DNA of 64,000 nucleotides from Amblyornis subalaris (lineage: Eukaryota; Chordata; Aves; Passeriformes; Ptilonorhynchidae): contig JACAXG010000203.1 in assembly GCA_018881555.1 (NCBI GenBank), forward strand, positions 372,001-436,000. The letters run 5' to 3'. This document shows, in pieces, positions 49,428 to 60,971 of the stretch. A program made the translations under genes and the position numbers. Each line of letters begins with the position of its first letter. The first letter of the stretch is position 1. Below the pieces are notes generated by a model that ran no database searches, had not been told where the DNA came from, and saw only the letters and a program-made list of their open reading frames with translations.

Positions 49428-50080
49428 TGCCAAGAGATAGAGAAGCAGGGAAAAGAGGAAAAACAAGCAAGATTAGGGAAAATACAAAAAACCCCGCACT
49501 TTATACAAATTAAATAAAAGCTAACCATGCTGAAGTAAGCATAAAAAATATTGGATTGATAGAGACACAGATAAATTAATCTCTGGCTGCATGGCGTTCT
49601 AACGAAAGTATGAATGAAAATAATTTTTCCCAGAGAAAAAAGTAAAGCATGATCTCTCAAAGAAAAATAAAAATATCCAAAGAAAAGTAGCATCTGACAC
49701 TTTGAGAAGAGAAATTAAGTCTTGTAAGACATNGGTGTTTACATTCATGACAGCCAACTCCGTAAGGATGATTGTAAATATGACAATCACGGCACTGTCG
49801 ATTTACATTGTAAATATTATTAAATATTTATACTTAAACTGTCTTCCACCTACAGATCTCTCACTATTTGTGGTCATAAACTATTAGGCCTCACCTGCAG
49901 CCTTTTTGCTTAAACTTGAAATCACCAGCCAGTCCTGATTTAGTTATACTTAAATTTCAACATAAATGATTCTTCTTACTTTTCATAGGAATTTCTGAAG
50001 TTTTTCAATGTAAAACAATAAAAATCCAGCAAAAAGTGTGAAGTAAAAAACCTACNCCAACTAGCAACTCTGGTGGAAAT

Positions 50081-50094
50081 AAAAAAAAAAAAAA
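50081..50094. repeat. Poly(A) run
   Basis: Fourteen consecutive A bases with no recognised retrotransposed sequence to the left. Confidence 0.93.
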
Positions 50095-51080
50095 GGAATA
50101 ATTTAAATAATGTCTAAGTATCACTGCAGAACTGAGAAACTAAGTGGTTACAATGTGCATGGTAGTTACTTATAATTGATAACCTTTCATAATTCTTCTG
50201 TGTTTATCGCTTGGGAGCAATAAGGCCAGCAGAAATATATAAAGNATATCCCCCAAGCAATCCATTAGACACATTTCTAAGTGTTATTCAATGAGGGAAC
50301 AAGCTGGTTTGCTGCAGCCCTTTGCCTTGAGCACCTTGCATCTGGATTTTTCAGATCTTCTAAGCCTTTTAAAAGGGAGAGGGCTCCTCCAGGCTGGGTT
50401 TCTATTTTATCATTTGGCATCAATGAAAGACAGTAAGAGAATGTTTACTTATATACAAAATAGGCTTTTTACTTNCAGATAAGCGGTAGGGAGCATGAGT
50501 CAGCCAATATTTATCCTGCCTGTTTACAGGCAGTACTGTACACTGCTTTTAGGATGCTGGGGAACTTTTGATAAATCTTTTGACTTTTACTTTTTAATAC
50601 TTACTCATTGAAAGTAGAGAATACAGGGAAAAAAGTCTGTCTTTATCTTGTTTTCCCAAAACTTTAAACAGCAGGCTTAGGCTGGTAAATTTTCAAAAAC
50701 AAGGATATATTTCCTCATAAGTGTTTTAGGATTAAGTGAATTCAGGGATCTTTTCCAGGACAGTGACTGCCTCCCACAANGGTACTCAGGGAAGGCCTGT
50801 TGGAAATGTCGTAAAAAAATGGATCATTGCTGAGAAAATGANGTCTGGGCATGTCGCCTTGGAACCTGGAGCTGCCAGGCCCTGTTCAGGACTGCTCATC
50901 GTGGTGGGACAGAAACTCCCACAGTGAATGGCAGGGATCAAGGAGAGCAGGGAGGAGGATGGAATTCTTTACCAGTGGGATTGGTTTATGCCTGATTCAG
51001 TGTGTTAAGGGTGCAATGGAAGTACCAGCAGGAGATCACTGAATGATTTCTGTGCTTGATGTTACTTTCAGCTTTGGGAT

Positions 51081-51241
51081 AAATCATAGAACGTGGAATA
51101 TCCTGAGGTGGAAGGGACCCACCAGCATCATGGAGTCCAACTCCTGTCCCTGCACGGACACCCCACCAATCCCACCCTGTGCATCCCTGGGAGCACTGTC
51201 CAAACGCTCCCGGAGCTCTGGGCGGGTGTTGAGGTGCTCAC
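51081..51241 (-). mobile_element. CR1 LINE 3' fragment, 'AATATCCTGAG' type
   Basis: AATCATAGAACGTGGAATAT, CCTGAGGTGGAAGGGACCCA, CATCATGGAGTCCAACTCCT, GTCCCTGCACGGACACCCCA and GTCCAAACGCTCCCGGAGCT are consecutive blocks of a third CR1 3' type, in reverse complement. It is the same type as the 3'-deleted fragment at 43340-43533 but covers the complementary part. Confidence 0.93.
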
Positions 51242-52729
51242 TGTTTTCTTACACTACAGACTATAAAGATTTATAAGATNATTTAAAAATGCTCACAGAG
51301 GCAGGAGGATCTTAGGAGTGAGGGTAAGAAGTTGTCACTGGAAATCTGAGACTACTTCTCTGCTCTGTGGAAAATTAACTCTGAATTCCAGATTTTATGA
51401 TTATCTCATGATGATCTACCAGGAGCTGTGCACGGCTTGCTGGCACGGAATTTTTCTGTAGTTACTGAAACAGACTTTCCCAGGAATTTAGGGTAACTGT
51501 AGTATTATTTTAGGGACTCAAATGGATGCATTTTTTAAGCCACTGAGGCAAACTTGTAACAATTTAGGATTTAGTGTTGATGCTAGATTCAATATTTAAG
51601 GAGAAAAATACATAAGAAATTATTGATGGACTGCTGAAAAGTAATCAAACTTGCATCATCGTCCGCTNTGCTTAAGCCTTAATTGATCTACACAATAAAC
51701 CTCGAGTTCTGTCAGGGAGGGTTCATTTATAATGTATTGGGTATTACACTTGTTGTATGAGAAAAGCCTTAGGACAAGGAACAGAAAAACAACACTGTCA
51801 CTAATATTTACAACTTGAAACCTGTTTGAAATCTAAAAAGAAATTAAGAATGTCTCTTGCTTTGAAATCTGTCTCAAAATCAAGCAGGTTTTCAGTCAGA
51901 TGAAGGTAGCTTCTTAAACTTTATCTGGAAATAGTCTACACCATTTTATTTTAAATGACAGACAATTTTTTTTTCTTTGGTTTTGCCCACAAAATATTTG
52001 CACTTTTTGTTCTCCTTTTAAATAGATAATGAGTCAATGCAAGGTGTTACTGTCAATCACAGATGCTCAATNGCACTCTATATTCCCTTGCAGAGAATGT
52101 GTAGTGTCCAAGAATGACAGGCCTAAGGTATCATTTACAAAAGCACATAAATGATTAGTGTTCCTTGACTCTATTTTAAAAAATAATCCAGGAATTTAGG
52201 TGCATTCTCAGGCATTGCAACAAATGGTTTTGTTCTTTTTGATGAAATGGACCGGCGGTGTGGACAGTGCCACTGGAGAATTAGACCACATTACCAGGAT
52301 TATAATGTCAGCTTCCTAATTGTCAATTAATTGTATTATAGTTTGCCTAAAGCAAAAAATGCTGTGTAGAACATCAGAGCAGAGTTTCCCTCAGTATTTC
52401 TGTGGCATGTTGATAAGTAAAAATTTAATTTTCCAGTGCAAATAAGTGTGAAATTAACTACATATGAAACACTTTTTTTCTACAGCAGAAGTATCTTTAT
52501 TGGCTACTTTAAAGTTTACTCAGCAATCTGTTTTAAAAGTCACTTTGGTTAGGTGCTTACAGGAAATACAGTGCAGTGGATTAATCCCGTTTGTAGGCTG
52601 TTTTCCAAAGAAATGCTTAATAAAAAGGATTTCATGCAATATGCTATTAGAGCTTCATTTACATTAATAAGACTCTGTTCTCAAACTATTAAGCTACCTT
52701 CAAGATAAAAAAAAAACGAGGGGACTCAC
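51242..52729. other. Single-copy AT-rich DNA
   Basis: No gene or repeat is recognised. Short open frames only (67 codons at 52464-52667). Confidence 0.5.
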
Positions 52730-52731
52730 TG

Positions 52732-52921
52732 TACTCTGCATGTACAACCACAGCGATTAATTTCTGCTGCTCTTGTGCCCTTCTGAGCCCACTGTACAGG
52801 ACAGGGAAAACAATGCTTTTCTCACAGCTGAAGAGGAATCCTGCTGCCATGAAGTTCCCCCCAGGAAAATCCAGACGGGAAGCTGATGATTGTTTGCTGT
52901 AGTTGCACTGTGTGCTGCGGG
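52732..52921 (-). CDS. Exon candidate, unknown protein
   Basis: Read on the minus strand, a pyrimidine-rich stretch ending CTCATTCCCGCAG supplies a good acceptor at about 52921. About 190 bases later GTACA meets GTGAGTCCC, a near-consensus donor at about 52731. One frame is open throughout and continues past both sites; inside the exon it includes CNYSKQSSASRLDFPGGNF, MAAGFLFSCEKSIVFPVLYS and GLRRAQEQQKLIAVVVHAEY. Local GC is higher than in the flanks. I do not recognise the protein, and a second frame is also open over part of the segment. If real it would belong to a minus-strand gene, as would the candidate at 24680-25189, but they are 27 kb apart and nothing ties them together. Confidence 0.25.
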
Positions 52922-52992
52922 AATGAGCCCGAGGGTTCGGAGAAGGAACGGAGGGAATTCCACGCTGCAAAGCGACCCCGGGAATCCTGAGC
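52917..52992. other. CpG-dense spot
   Basis: Eight CpG dinucleotides occur in about 76 bases, including TTCGG, GAACGG, CCACGC, AAGCGA and CCCGGG, against a CpG-poor background. The spot lies directly upstream (minus strand) of the exon candidate's acceptor. It is too short to call a CpG island. Confidence 0.5.
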
Positions 52993-53121
52993 GTGTGCAC
53001 CACAGTCACACAGGTTGTTCATGCAGCAGCCTGGAAAAACCAGGATGGAACTGGTGCTGGCCATGAAAGTGGCACACGTGACTCACCCAAAGGGCTGGGT
53101 CAGAAACTGCTTCAGAGAAAA
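52993..53121. other. Single-copy DNA before CR1
   Basis: About 130 bases with nothing recognised. They separate the CpG-dense spot from the CR1. Confidence 0.4.
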
Positions 53122-53590
53122 TANGGAGCTGCTGGGGAGAGCCCAGAGGAGGCTCCAGGATGAGCAGAGGGATGGAGCAGCTCTGCTGGGAGGAAAGGCT
53201 GGGAGAGCTGGGATTTTCAGCCTGGAGAGGAGAAGCTTTGGGGTGATCTCATTGTGGCCTTGCAGTGCCTGAAGGAGCCTGCAAGAAACATGGAGAGAGA
53301 CTCTTTGCAAGGGATGGAGGGACAGGACAAGGGGGAATGGCTTCCCACTGCCAGAGGGCAGGGTTAGATGGGATATTGGGAAGGAATTGTTCCCTGGGAG
53401 GGTGGGGAGGCCCTGGCACAGGTTGCCCAGAGAAGCTGTGGCTGCCCCTGGATCCCTGGCAGTGTCCAAGGCCAGGTTGGACAGGGCTTGGAGCAGCCTG
53501 GGATAGTGGAAGGTGTCCCTGCCCATGGCAGGGGGTGGGACTGGATGGGCTTTATGGACCCTTCCAACCCAAACTGTTCTGTGATTCTAT
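53122..53590 (+). mobile_element. Young CR1 LINE 3' region, about 470 bp
   Basis: Plus-orientation CR1 from GGAGCTGCTGGGGAGAGCCC, through GGCTGGGAGAGCTGGGATTT, AGAGACTCTTTGCAAGGGAT, GGGATATTGGGAAGGAATTG and CCCTGCCCATGGCAGGGGGT, to CCAACCCAAACTGTTCTGTG and ATTCTAT. It keeps the last part of the ORF2-derived region (ELLGRAQRRLQDEQRDG in one frame). It is nearly identical by eye to the copy at 26741-27140 in opposite orientation. Open frames of up to 147 codons across it are repeat-derived. Confidence 0.97.
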
Positions 53591-56500
53591 TAAATTTTCT
53601 TTGTTATGGTGGATACCCCTGAACACCATAGAGAATAAACTTAAGATTAAAATATATATGTAAATTAAAAATAATAAACTTTANCACTTTTTTAATGTAA
53701 AAAGGATGAAAAGTGCACAAAAGTGTTAAGTAAACCGCCTGGACATTTAAATGCTTATTTTNCATGAAGGATTAATATGACTTTCAGACAGAATTTATTT
53801 TCTTGAGCTGTTAATGATCTGCCATTTTACTCCCTAAATTAGTTCTCAAAGGTCAAAATGCGATCAATTATCCAGTAATTTGGATCTCTTAATTGGCTCG
53901 CTTGTGCTCAAAAAGCAAAGCTTCTATTTTATTTCTATAGCTTGAAAAAAAAGCAGGAAAAAAAGTCCAAATTATGTTTAAAATGACGTTATGGATTGAT
54001 ATGCAAAATGGAAATATGTATGGGTANGTTCTTGGAGTATTTTCAGTGATATTTTAAAATTCTTTCCATTATATATGGAGAATTCAGGAATATCAAAATG
54101 TGTTGCTCTTCCTAAATCTCGTTCTGAAGGAAAAAGAGAATTTAAACATATTCCCTGAATATTAGGGGACTGGGAAGGAAAGGAGTCGTGAAAAGCAGAA
54201 GAGGAATAGGAATAAATGTAGAGGGGGTTTTGATTAATACAGTGATCTAATGTCTGGAGAGGACTTCCAGTGGCTTGAACAGGAATCAGATCAGACCACA
54301 CAGTGGCTCTTTATAGCACTCCTGGGCCTGACATCTGGTGGGTGATCTCAGTGAGTAACTGGAAAAAGAAAACCAGAATTAGTATTTCTCTTTACGTTCT
54401 CTACTGTCAGAGCTCTAGTTCAAATTTGGATTAAATAAACAGATTTGTCAATGATTTCATAGTTAAAAATTACAGTAACACGATTTACTGAAGTCATAGG
54501 AATGTTGGAAGGCTTATAAAATGACATCTATTTGTATCCCAATTTTCATGAGTGGTCTCACCATTTCCAATTCTATTCTTTGTATTTCCATGCGTATAAA
54601 GGAGATGTAACATTTCATTTACAGTTTAAATTCACATAGATAATTAAGTTCTTATTCTGTTCTTTATCTTCAAGGTAAAGAATGTGGAAGTGTTTAAATA
54701 TCAAAAATATTTTTTATGTGTAATTAGTCCTCTTGCAATAGTTCTACTGAAAATTAAAGATTTTTATTTCACGATTAAAAAAAATCATCTTTTGCAATTG
54801 GAGGGTTGCAAAACCATGTTTTGGCAACTGGACAAGAATATAAAGTAGTAGAACTGTCACTGGATCTATTACACTTAGTTCACAATATTGTCCATATTTC
54901 CTGGGATATGGTATTCAGATTTCTTGCTTTATCATTTTTTATGGGAAAAAGTCTTTGTAAACGAACTTGGAAAAACAGGAGCAACTTCCTACTTAACAGA
55001 CTATTTTTGTGGCTGCACCTATGGGCTGGTTTCATCAGTGGGATTGCAGTGCTGCTGCTAATGTGGTGCTGCTGAAAGTCAAGTTTGTGACGTGTCTGTG
55101 CCAAAATATGCTTGTATTTCTAAACTGATCTTTTTAATCCTCACACTTTTATGGAATAGTCCTTTTTTTTTAACCTACAGCTGTATCTTTTATTCTGTCT
55201 TCCTTAACCTCTGGTTGGGTTCCATGGGTGGATATTTCTGTCCCCATGGAGTGGATATTCCTGCCTCATTACTCCAAGCCATCTGATTTTATTGGGGTAT
55301 CAAAGAAAATTATTTTTTTTCCCTTCCATCGAGGTGTTTAGGGGGCAGATGTTCCTTAAATGTTGGTAACTGGAAAATACGGGTTCTTCATTACTTACAA
55401 GTTGTTAAGTTTCTGCAGCATGTAACAAAGTTATGTTTGATCATGGAATAGGCTGGTTCAGTGGGAACAGTGTAAATGTTATATTAGTTTTCTCTTCACT
55501 TATCCAACTGTTCCATTGGGAGACTATTCAGGTGCACTGAAAATAGAAAAAGACCCATGTTTTAATTTTATTTTAAGAGCTTCAGGATATTTTATTTTCA
55601 TAAAATTGTGGTGATTCAGAAAATGATTGCAGAAAGTTTGGAGCTGCACTTTAAACAGTAGTTAGAGTAGACTGATTCTTTATCTTACAGTTGATAGAAA
55701 AGATGTTTTCTAAAAGAATAGCTATAAACGCATAAGTTGGTNGAACTAAAAATAAACACTGGAGTAACTTTTTATCCCAAATGTCTGTCACGTCCTTTAT
55801 ATGTTTCCAAAAGAATTATCAGTGATGCTTATAGTGCTGTTAAAGAGCAGCTACAGGGATTACTTTCAGCACTTAAAAAAAAATAATTGCTCTCTAATCC
55901 AAGATTTAATATTTTCCTGCTTTTTATGGTTAGAAGGCAAAATATTTTGTTTAAAAGGACCTGGTTGTGTGATGTACTTTTCCAGACATTGGAAAAATTA
56001 CTGAACTGCTGAAAAACCCCTTGACCTCCACTGACATTATATAAGCACCTTTTGATTGCTTGTTGGCAAAGATCTCCCTCTGCATTCCTTCATGTATTAT
56101 TTACCATAAGTTCATGGGAATGTGCTTATTTTTAAGATAAAATTTATTGTTAGAAAAAGGAGAATTAATATGTTTTTGCAATAGTCTGTAGTGTATTCGA
56201 TTTGCATGTTGGCACATTTACCAAGTGCTTTCAAAAACAGCACATCATATTAATATTTCTGGGAGTCACAAAGGGGATCCAGCTGAAAGTGACTCACAAA
56301 ATCACACCAAAAAATCATATATTATTGAAGAGAAAAGGACTACAGCAATCTTGTATTTTCTTTACATTTAATTGCTTTTTGTATTCAGGGATTTTGCTCA
56401 ATTCGAAGTTACTAAGTGCAGTATGTTAAATACAAACTTTTAATGACTATTGGTGTTTATTTGCAAGTCTGAATATGCCCTGTGGAAGAGAAGTTTGACC

Positions 56501-56772
56501 ATTGTTGTGTGCTGAAATTTAATATCTTTTGCTTTCAATCCTTTGTTTTGAACCATCAATCAAGATGGATTGAAATTACTNTACTTTGTGCAGTACAAGT
56601 TTTCCTCCCCCTTGTTTTGTTTTATGAATCTGCCATGTTATTTTTCCCTAGGATGTCTTTAACCTCAAAGGAAATGCACATTATTTTTCCGAACTGCTGC
56701 TCCATTTNAGGGTAGATGAACTATAACTCATGCTGAGTTACAAGTGTATTTGACTCACNCTGCAAATATATT
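53591..56772. other. Long single-copy AT-rich stretch
   Basis: No gene is recognised. Open frames (107 codons minus at 53978-54301; 89 codons plus at 54806-55075, hydrophobic) have no domain or supporting splice context. Confidence 0.5.
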
Positions 56773-57003
56773 TATAGAATCCCAGAATAACCTGGGTTGG
56801 AAAAGCCCTCCAAGGTCATTGAGTCCAATCCCCACCTTGTCCCCAGCCCAGAGCACTGAGTGCCACGGCCAGGCCTTCCTTGGACACCTCCAGGGATGGG
56901 CACTCCAACACCTCCCTGGGCAGCCCCTGCCAAGGCCTGACCACCCTTTCCATGNANAAATTCCTCCTNATGTCCANCCTGANCCTCCCCTGGCACAGCT
57001 TGA
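56773..57003 (-). mobile_element. CR1 LINE 3' region, 'AGCACTGAGTGCCACG' subfamily
   Basis: TATAGAATCCCAGAATAACC, TGGGTTGGAAAAGCCCTCCA, CACCTTGTCCCCAGCCCAGA, GCACTGAGTGCCACGGCCAG, CACTCCAACACCTCCCTGGG and TGACCACCCTTTCCATG are in-order blocks in reverse complement. Five n calls occur within 30 bases at 56955-56983. Confidence 0.95.
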
Positions 57004-57362
57004 GATGATGCCAATCCTTTCCCTCTCTATATGTGCATGGAGAGGATTTTGCTATTAATCCTGTTAGTCTTAANACTAGACTTTTCTTTTTAATGCTGTT
57101 GATGAAAAGAGTCCTTTGTGGTCAGTTCCTGGGTAGTTTTGCAGAAAAGATATACACACAAGAATTACTTTTGTTTAAGTTTCAAGGCACACACCGAAGT
57201 CAGGGATTTTTACAGGTATTTCCTCTCAAATGCACTTCTGCACAGATAGATTTGCCTGACAAAACGATCCTCTCATCTTCCACGGCAGGAGGAAGTGAGG
57301 CAGATGTTTGGGAGCCAGCAGGAACTGTCCTGACCTCAGTGCTGCACCCAGAGTCCTGGCAG
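57004..57362. other. Single-copy DNA left of the gap
   Basis: No gene is recognised. Open frames that appear to run from here across the gap are artefacts, because N has no stop codons. The sequence immediately left of the gap (CACCCAGAGTCCTGGCAG) is not similar to the minisatellite on the right side. Confidence 0.6.
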
Positions 57363-57917
57363 NNNNNNNNNNNNNNNNNNNNNNNNNNNNNNNNNNNNNN
57401 NNNNNNNNNNNNNNNNNNNNNNNNNNNNNNNNNNNNNNNNNNNNNNNNNNNNNNNNNNNNNNNNNNNNNNNNNNNNNNNNNNNNNNNNNNNNNNNNNNNN
57501 NNNNNNNNNNNNNNNNNNNNNNNNNNNNNNNNNNNNNNNNNNNNNNNNNNNNNNNNNNNNNNNNNNNNNNNNNNNNNNNNNNNNNNNNNNNNNNNNNNNN
57601 NNNNNNNNNNNNNNNNNNNNNNNNNNNNNNNNNNNNNNNNNNNNNNNNNNNNNNNNNNNNNNNNNNNNNNNNNNNNNNNNNNNNNNNNNNNNNNNNNNNN
57701 NNNNNNNNNNNNNNNNNNNNNNNNNNNNNNNNNNNNNNNNNNNNNNNNNNNNNNNNNNNNNNNNNNNNNNNNNNNNNNNNNNNNNNNNNNNNNNNNNNNN
57801 NNNNNNNNNNNNNNNNNNNNNNNNNNNNNNNNNNNNNNNNNNNNNNNNNNNNNNNNNNNNNNNNNNNNNNNNNNNNNNNNNNNNNNNNNNNNNNNNNNNN
57901 NNNNNNNNNNNNNNNNN
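57363..57917. other. Assembly gap, 555 N
   Basis: A run of 555 undetermined bases. Its right border is a tandem repeat, so the gap probably reflects an unresolved minisatellite. The written size may be an estimate. Confidence 0.99.
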
Positions 57918-57986
57918 GGAACATCCCTGCAAAGCTGTGTTCCTGCTGGGAGTGGAACATCCCTGCAAAGCTGTGTTCCTGCTGGG
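57918..57986. repeat. 36-bp minisatellite, two visible units
   Basis: GGAACATCCCTGCAAAGC followed by TGTGTTCCTGCTGGGAGT recurs with a period of 36 bp starting at 57918 and 57954. The second unit diverges only at its last bases. Each unit contains the inverted arms GGAACA and TGTTCC separated by 14 bases, so each can fold into a small hairpin. The array abuts the gap, and more units probably lie inside it. The period is a multiple of three, so frames stay open through it; this is not evidence of coding. Confidence 0.93.
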
Positions 57987-59845
57987 ATGTTCACACCTCA
58001 AGAAGTGCAGCCCTGACTCTCCCCAGTGCTGGGGATCCTGGGGAATGGAGAGAGGGCTCCAAATTCAAATTCCTCTTTTTTTATATGCGGATAGCAACTT
58101 TCCTCCTTGGTGGCCATTTCCTGAGAGGCAAGAACATCTGTCAGTGCTGATAGGATCATGTCTTATGTGCTGAGGCCACAGTCAAGGGCTCCCTGACAAC
58201 ATTCTTCATGGCCTGAGTGATCTACCTCGGTGCAAAATCTTGCAGGTTTAGGAACAAGAGCCCAGTTAATCCCGGGCAGTGGAGAGGCTTCTAAGATGTT
58301 GACATTTCGCTGGGAGAGAAGTAAACGAAACCTTTAAATTTGAGGTGTGTAGCCAAAAACTCTAGCTGAACACAAAATTTGTGGGATTTGTCGTGGTTAT
58401 GTCATGAATATTGTAGCCATTTAAAAAAAATGTGTATTTTAACATATTTTTTATTCTCTGTATAATGGTTTTTTAATTGGTATGCCGAAAAAAAGGTTCG
58501 TAAAGTGTTATTTTCAGGCTTAGAATTTCAATTTTACATAACTTTAGTTTTCAAATATTTCCTTAAAACACTTCCTTTCATACATTCTGGGCATTGCATC
58601 CAGAATTAAGGATACATTATCTAAATTATAGACTCTCTCTATTTCCATATAGAGTGTACGACTGAATATTAACAGGATTTCTCATAGGTCATGGAAAAAG
58701 AATGAAAGCCCTGTGGAATCTGAAATGACAGCTTGTTTAAAACTTTTAAAGCCTTGAACACTTGGAAATATGATGATATAATTATGACAGTGTAATTGCT
58801 ATCAGACATAACTGTATTATTGTTAAGATGTGAATATATGAATCCAAATAGCTGCAAGATTTAAGATACCAACTTTTGCAGCATATAATGAGTATAACAG
58901 AAGATAAAACCNGTGGAAGCCCTTAGCTAAATGGAGGAGAAATACCTAAAAATTATCCTAATGGCTTCGCTGTTCTTTCTGCTGCCAAACAAATTTCGTA
59001 TTTTCCTTATTTAAACAAAGAGAGACAAACTCTTTCACTTTGAGAGCAGCTCGTATATCCCACATTCTGCACGTGTTGTAGCACAACTGTTTGATATTAA
59101 GGTAAGCACAGCATTTAGGATTGACTTGAAAGTGTTCAGCAAGGATAAAAGCTTAGGGAACTAATTCAGGAAAAATCATACTTATCTGAGCCAATTTTTC
59201 TAGCTTGACATTTTATGATTTACTTCTAAGCTGCTAAAAGAGCTTAAGAAACCTCTTCCTTCTGGTTCCTCTGATTTTATTTATTTATTTATTTTTTCTT
59301 TTATGCGCTGCTTAATCCTGCCTGAAATTTGTGTAATTAATATCGAAACAAACGTTATGGGTATCGACTGTGAGAAACCTGAAGATGTGAGAGATCAGAA
59401 ATGATCCTGTAGTCCACGGAACTTTTTAATACATAACATTGGTGCATCACCCAAAGAACAGAGAGATACTGTGCAGTTTTCTGCAAAATAGAGCTGATAC
59501 TGTGCAGCAGCGTTGAGGATTTCTAGTATTTTGTTGGCTTTAAAAGTTCTCCAAGCCAATTACACACCCGAAAATAAAAAGAATTTCAATGTTTTTACTA
59601 TTCTCAGTCGGCTGGTGTTGGCAGTAAAGGTAGTTAAGTTGTGCAGAAGCTTGACCGTGGCTGAATCCCTTCTGAAATNTCTAAGGAGAAACCCATTTAG
59701 GTGTAAGAAAAACATCTGAAGCAGTAAATAAACAAGGAGAAATGAGCAGTTTAGCTTGTACGTGAGGCTGATACCTGGGAACCTGGAGCAAGGCTTTGTG
59801 CTTAAGTCCCACATATAGAAATGTAAACGTGCACAGTCACAATTA
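57987..59845. other. Single-copy AT-rich DNA
   Basis: No gene is recognised. It includes a (TTTA)n tract at 59276-59297. Open frames are short (84 codons minus at 59560-59814, no domain). Confidence 0.5.
59276..59297. repeat. (TTTA)n microsatellite
   Basis: Four to five TTTA units ending in a T run. Confidence 0.9.
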
Positions 59846-60103
59846 GNGGGAATGGCTTCCCACTGCCAGGGGCAGGGTTAGATGGGATATTGGGAAGGAA
59901 TTGTTCCCTGGGAGGGTGGGCAGGCCCTGGCACAGGTTGCCCAGAGAAGCTGTGGCTGCTCCTGGATCCCTGGAAGTGTCCAAGGCCAGGTTGGACAGGG
60001 CTTGGAGCAGCCTGGGATAGTGGAAGGTGTCCCTGCCCATGGCGGGGGTTGGAATGGGATGAGCTTTAAGGTCTCTTCCAACCCAGGACATTCTATGATT
60101 CTA
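59846..60103 (+). mobile_element. Young CR1 LINE 3' region, about 260 bp
   Basis: Begins GGGGAATGGCTTCCCACTGCC directly after an n at 59847. It continues through GGGATATTGGGAAGGAATTG, GGCACAGGTTGCCCAGAGAA and GTCCCTGCCCATGGCGGGGG to TCTTCCAACCCAGGACATTC and TATGATTCTA. It is the same young subfamily as the copies at 26741, 31025, 37178 and 53122. Confidence 0.96.
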
Positions 60104-60320
60104 ATAAATAATCTCTTAAATGCATACATTCATCTTCCAATAATTACCTTTTTCCTGTTCATTCTGAAGATGATGCTTCCACTCAAAATCTCCAGTTATG
60201 GAAGCATTGTGGTGGTGCCCAGCAGATCATCCAATAAATTATATTAATTTTCTCAGAGTAACTTTTATCACCCTAGAACATTGTTACATGGTGTACCAGA
60301 GTTATATCGAATCTGGCCTC

Positions 60321-60338
60321 TTTTTTTTTTTTTTTTTT
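60321..60338. repeat. Poly(T) run
   Basis: Eighteen consecutive T bases followed by AAATTTAAAAAC. Confidence 0.95.
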
Positions 60339-60942
60339 AAATTTAAAAACTGACAGATGGAAATGCTGAAGCGTCCTCTTTCCAAAGGAGGGTGTTTGTA
60401 TGTAGACAGCACAATTCTCCAGAAGATTTGCAGTGTCTTTGTATGATCTTTTCCAGAGCTACTTCCAGTATCTCAGCTAGAAGTACAAGACATGCAAAGA
60501 AAACAGTTTGTGCTACTGAACATTGTTCAAGAATGTGCTGAATTTTTGTCCCCATAAAAATAAATAAATAAAATGTCAGTTTTCTGGAGTCCCATCACAG
60601 ACTTTTTTTGTAATTATCAGCACTTGAGATTTTAGCTAAAGCTGTACAAAGATTGCATTAGCATAAAATGTTGTGTTCTTTTGATTGAATATATTATTTG
60701 AGAGAAAATATTCCACAGTACTAAAGGTAGGAATAAGAAATTATTACCTGCCAGGTGATAAATAGTACTCTGTTGATGAGAAACATTTTTAAAAAATGCT
60801 AATTGCTCCGTTGAAGTTGACGCTTAATCCAGTTAAAAATATGCCACAAATCCACCTTGGAAAATTCGGTGTCTAAGTAATGGGGCTGTTTGAATCGTAG
60901 CAATTACTGGTTCAAATTAGTGGGTTCTCCTTTAAAATGTGC

Positions 60943-60971
60943 TTGTCACATCGTGTTTTGTCACATCGTGT
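60943..60971. repeat. 15-bp period tandem duplication
   Basis: TTGTCACATCGTGT occurs at 60943-60956 and again at 60958-60971. Confidence 0.9.

Larger units (their letters stand above)
48647..51080. other. Single-copy AT-rich DNA
   Basis: No gene is recognised. It holds an 18-bp tandem duplication (TATTGATGATTTATCCAG, twice) at 49393-49427 and a 14-base A run at 50081-50094. A 119-codon minus-strand frame at 49107-49466 is low in complexity and overlaps a plus-strand frame. Confidence 0.5.

Noticed and set aside
54806..55286. Two adjacent hydrophobic plus-strand frames resembling membrane segments
   Set aside because: T-rich DNA encodes hydrophobic residues by default; there is no signal peptide pattern, domain or splice support.
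57033..58150. Very long open frames (up to 327 codons) on both strands across the gap
   Set aside because: They consist mostly of N, which contains no stop codons, and are extended by the 36-bp minisatellite whose period is divisible by three.
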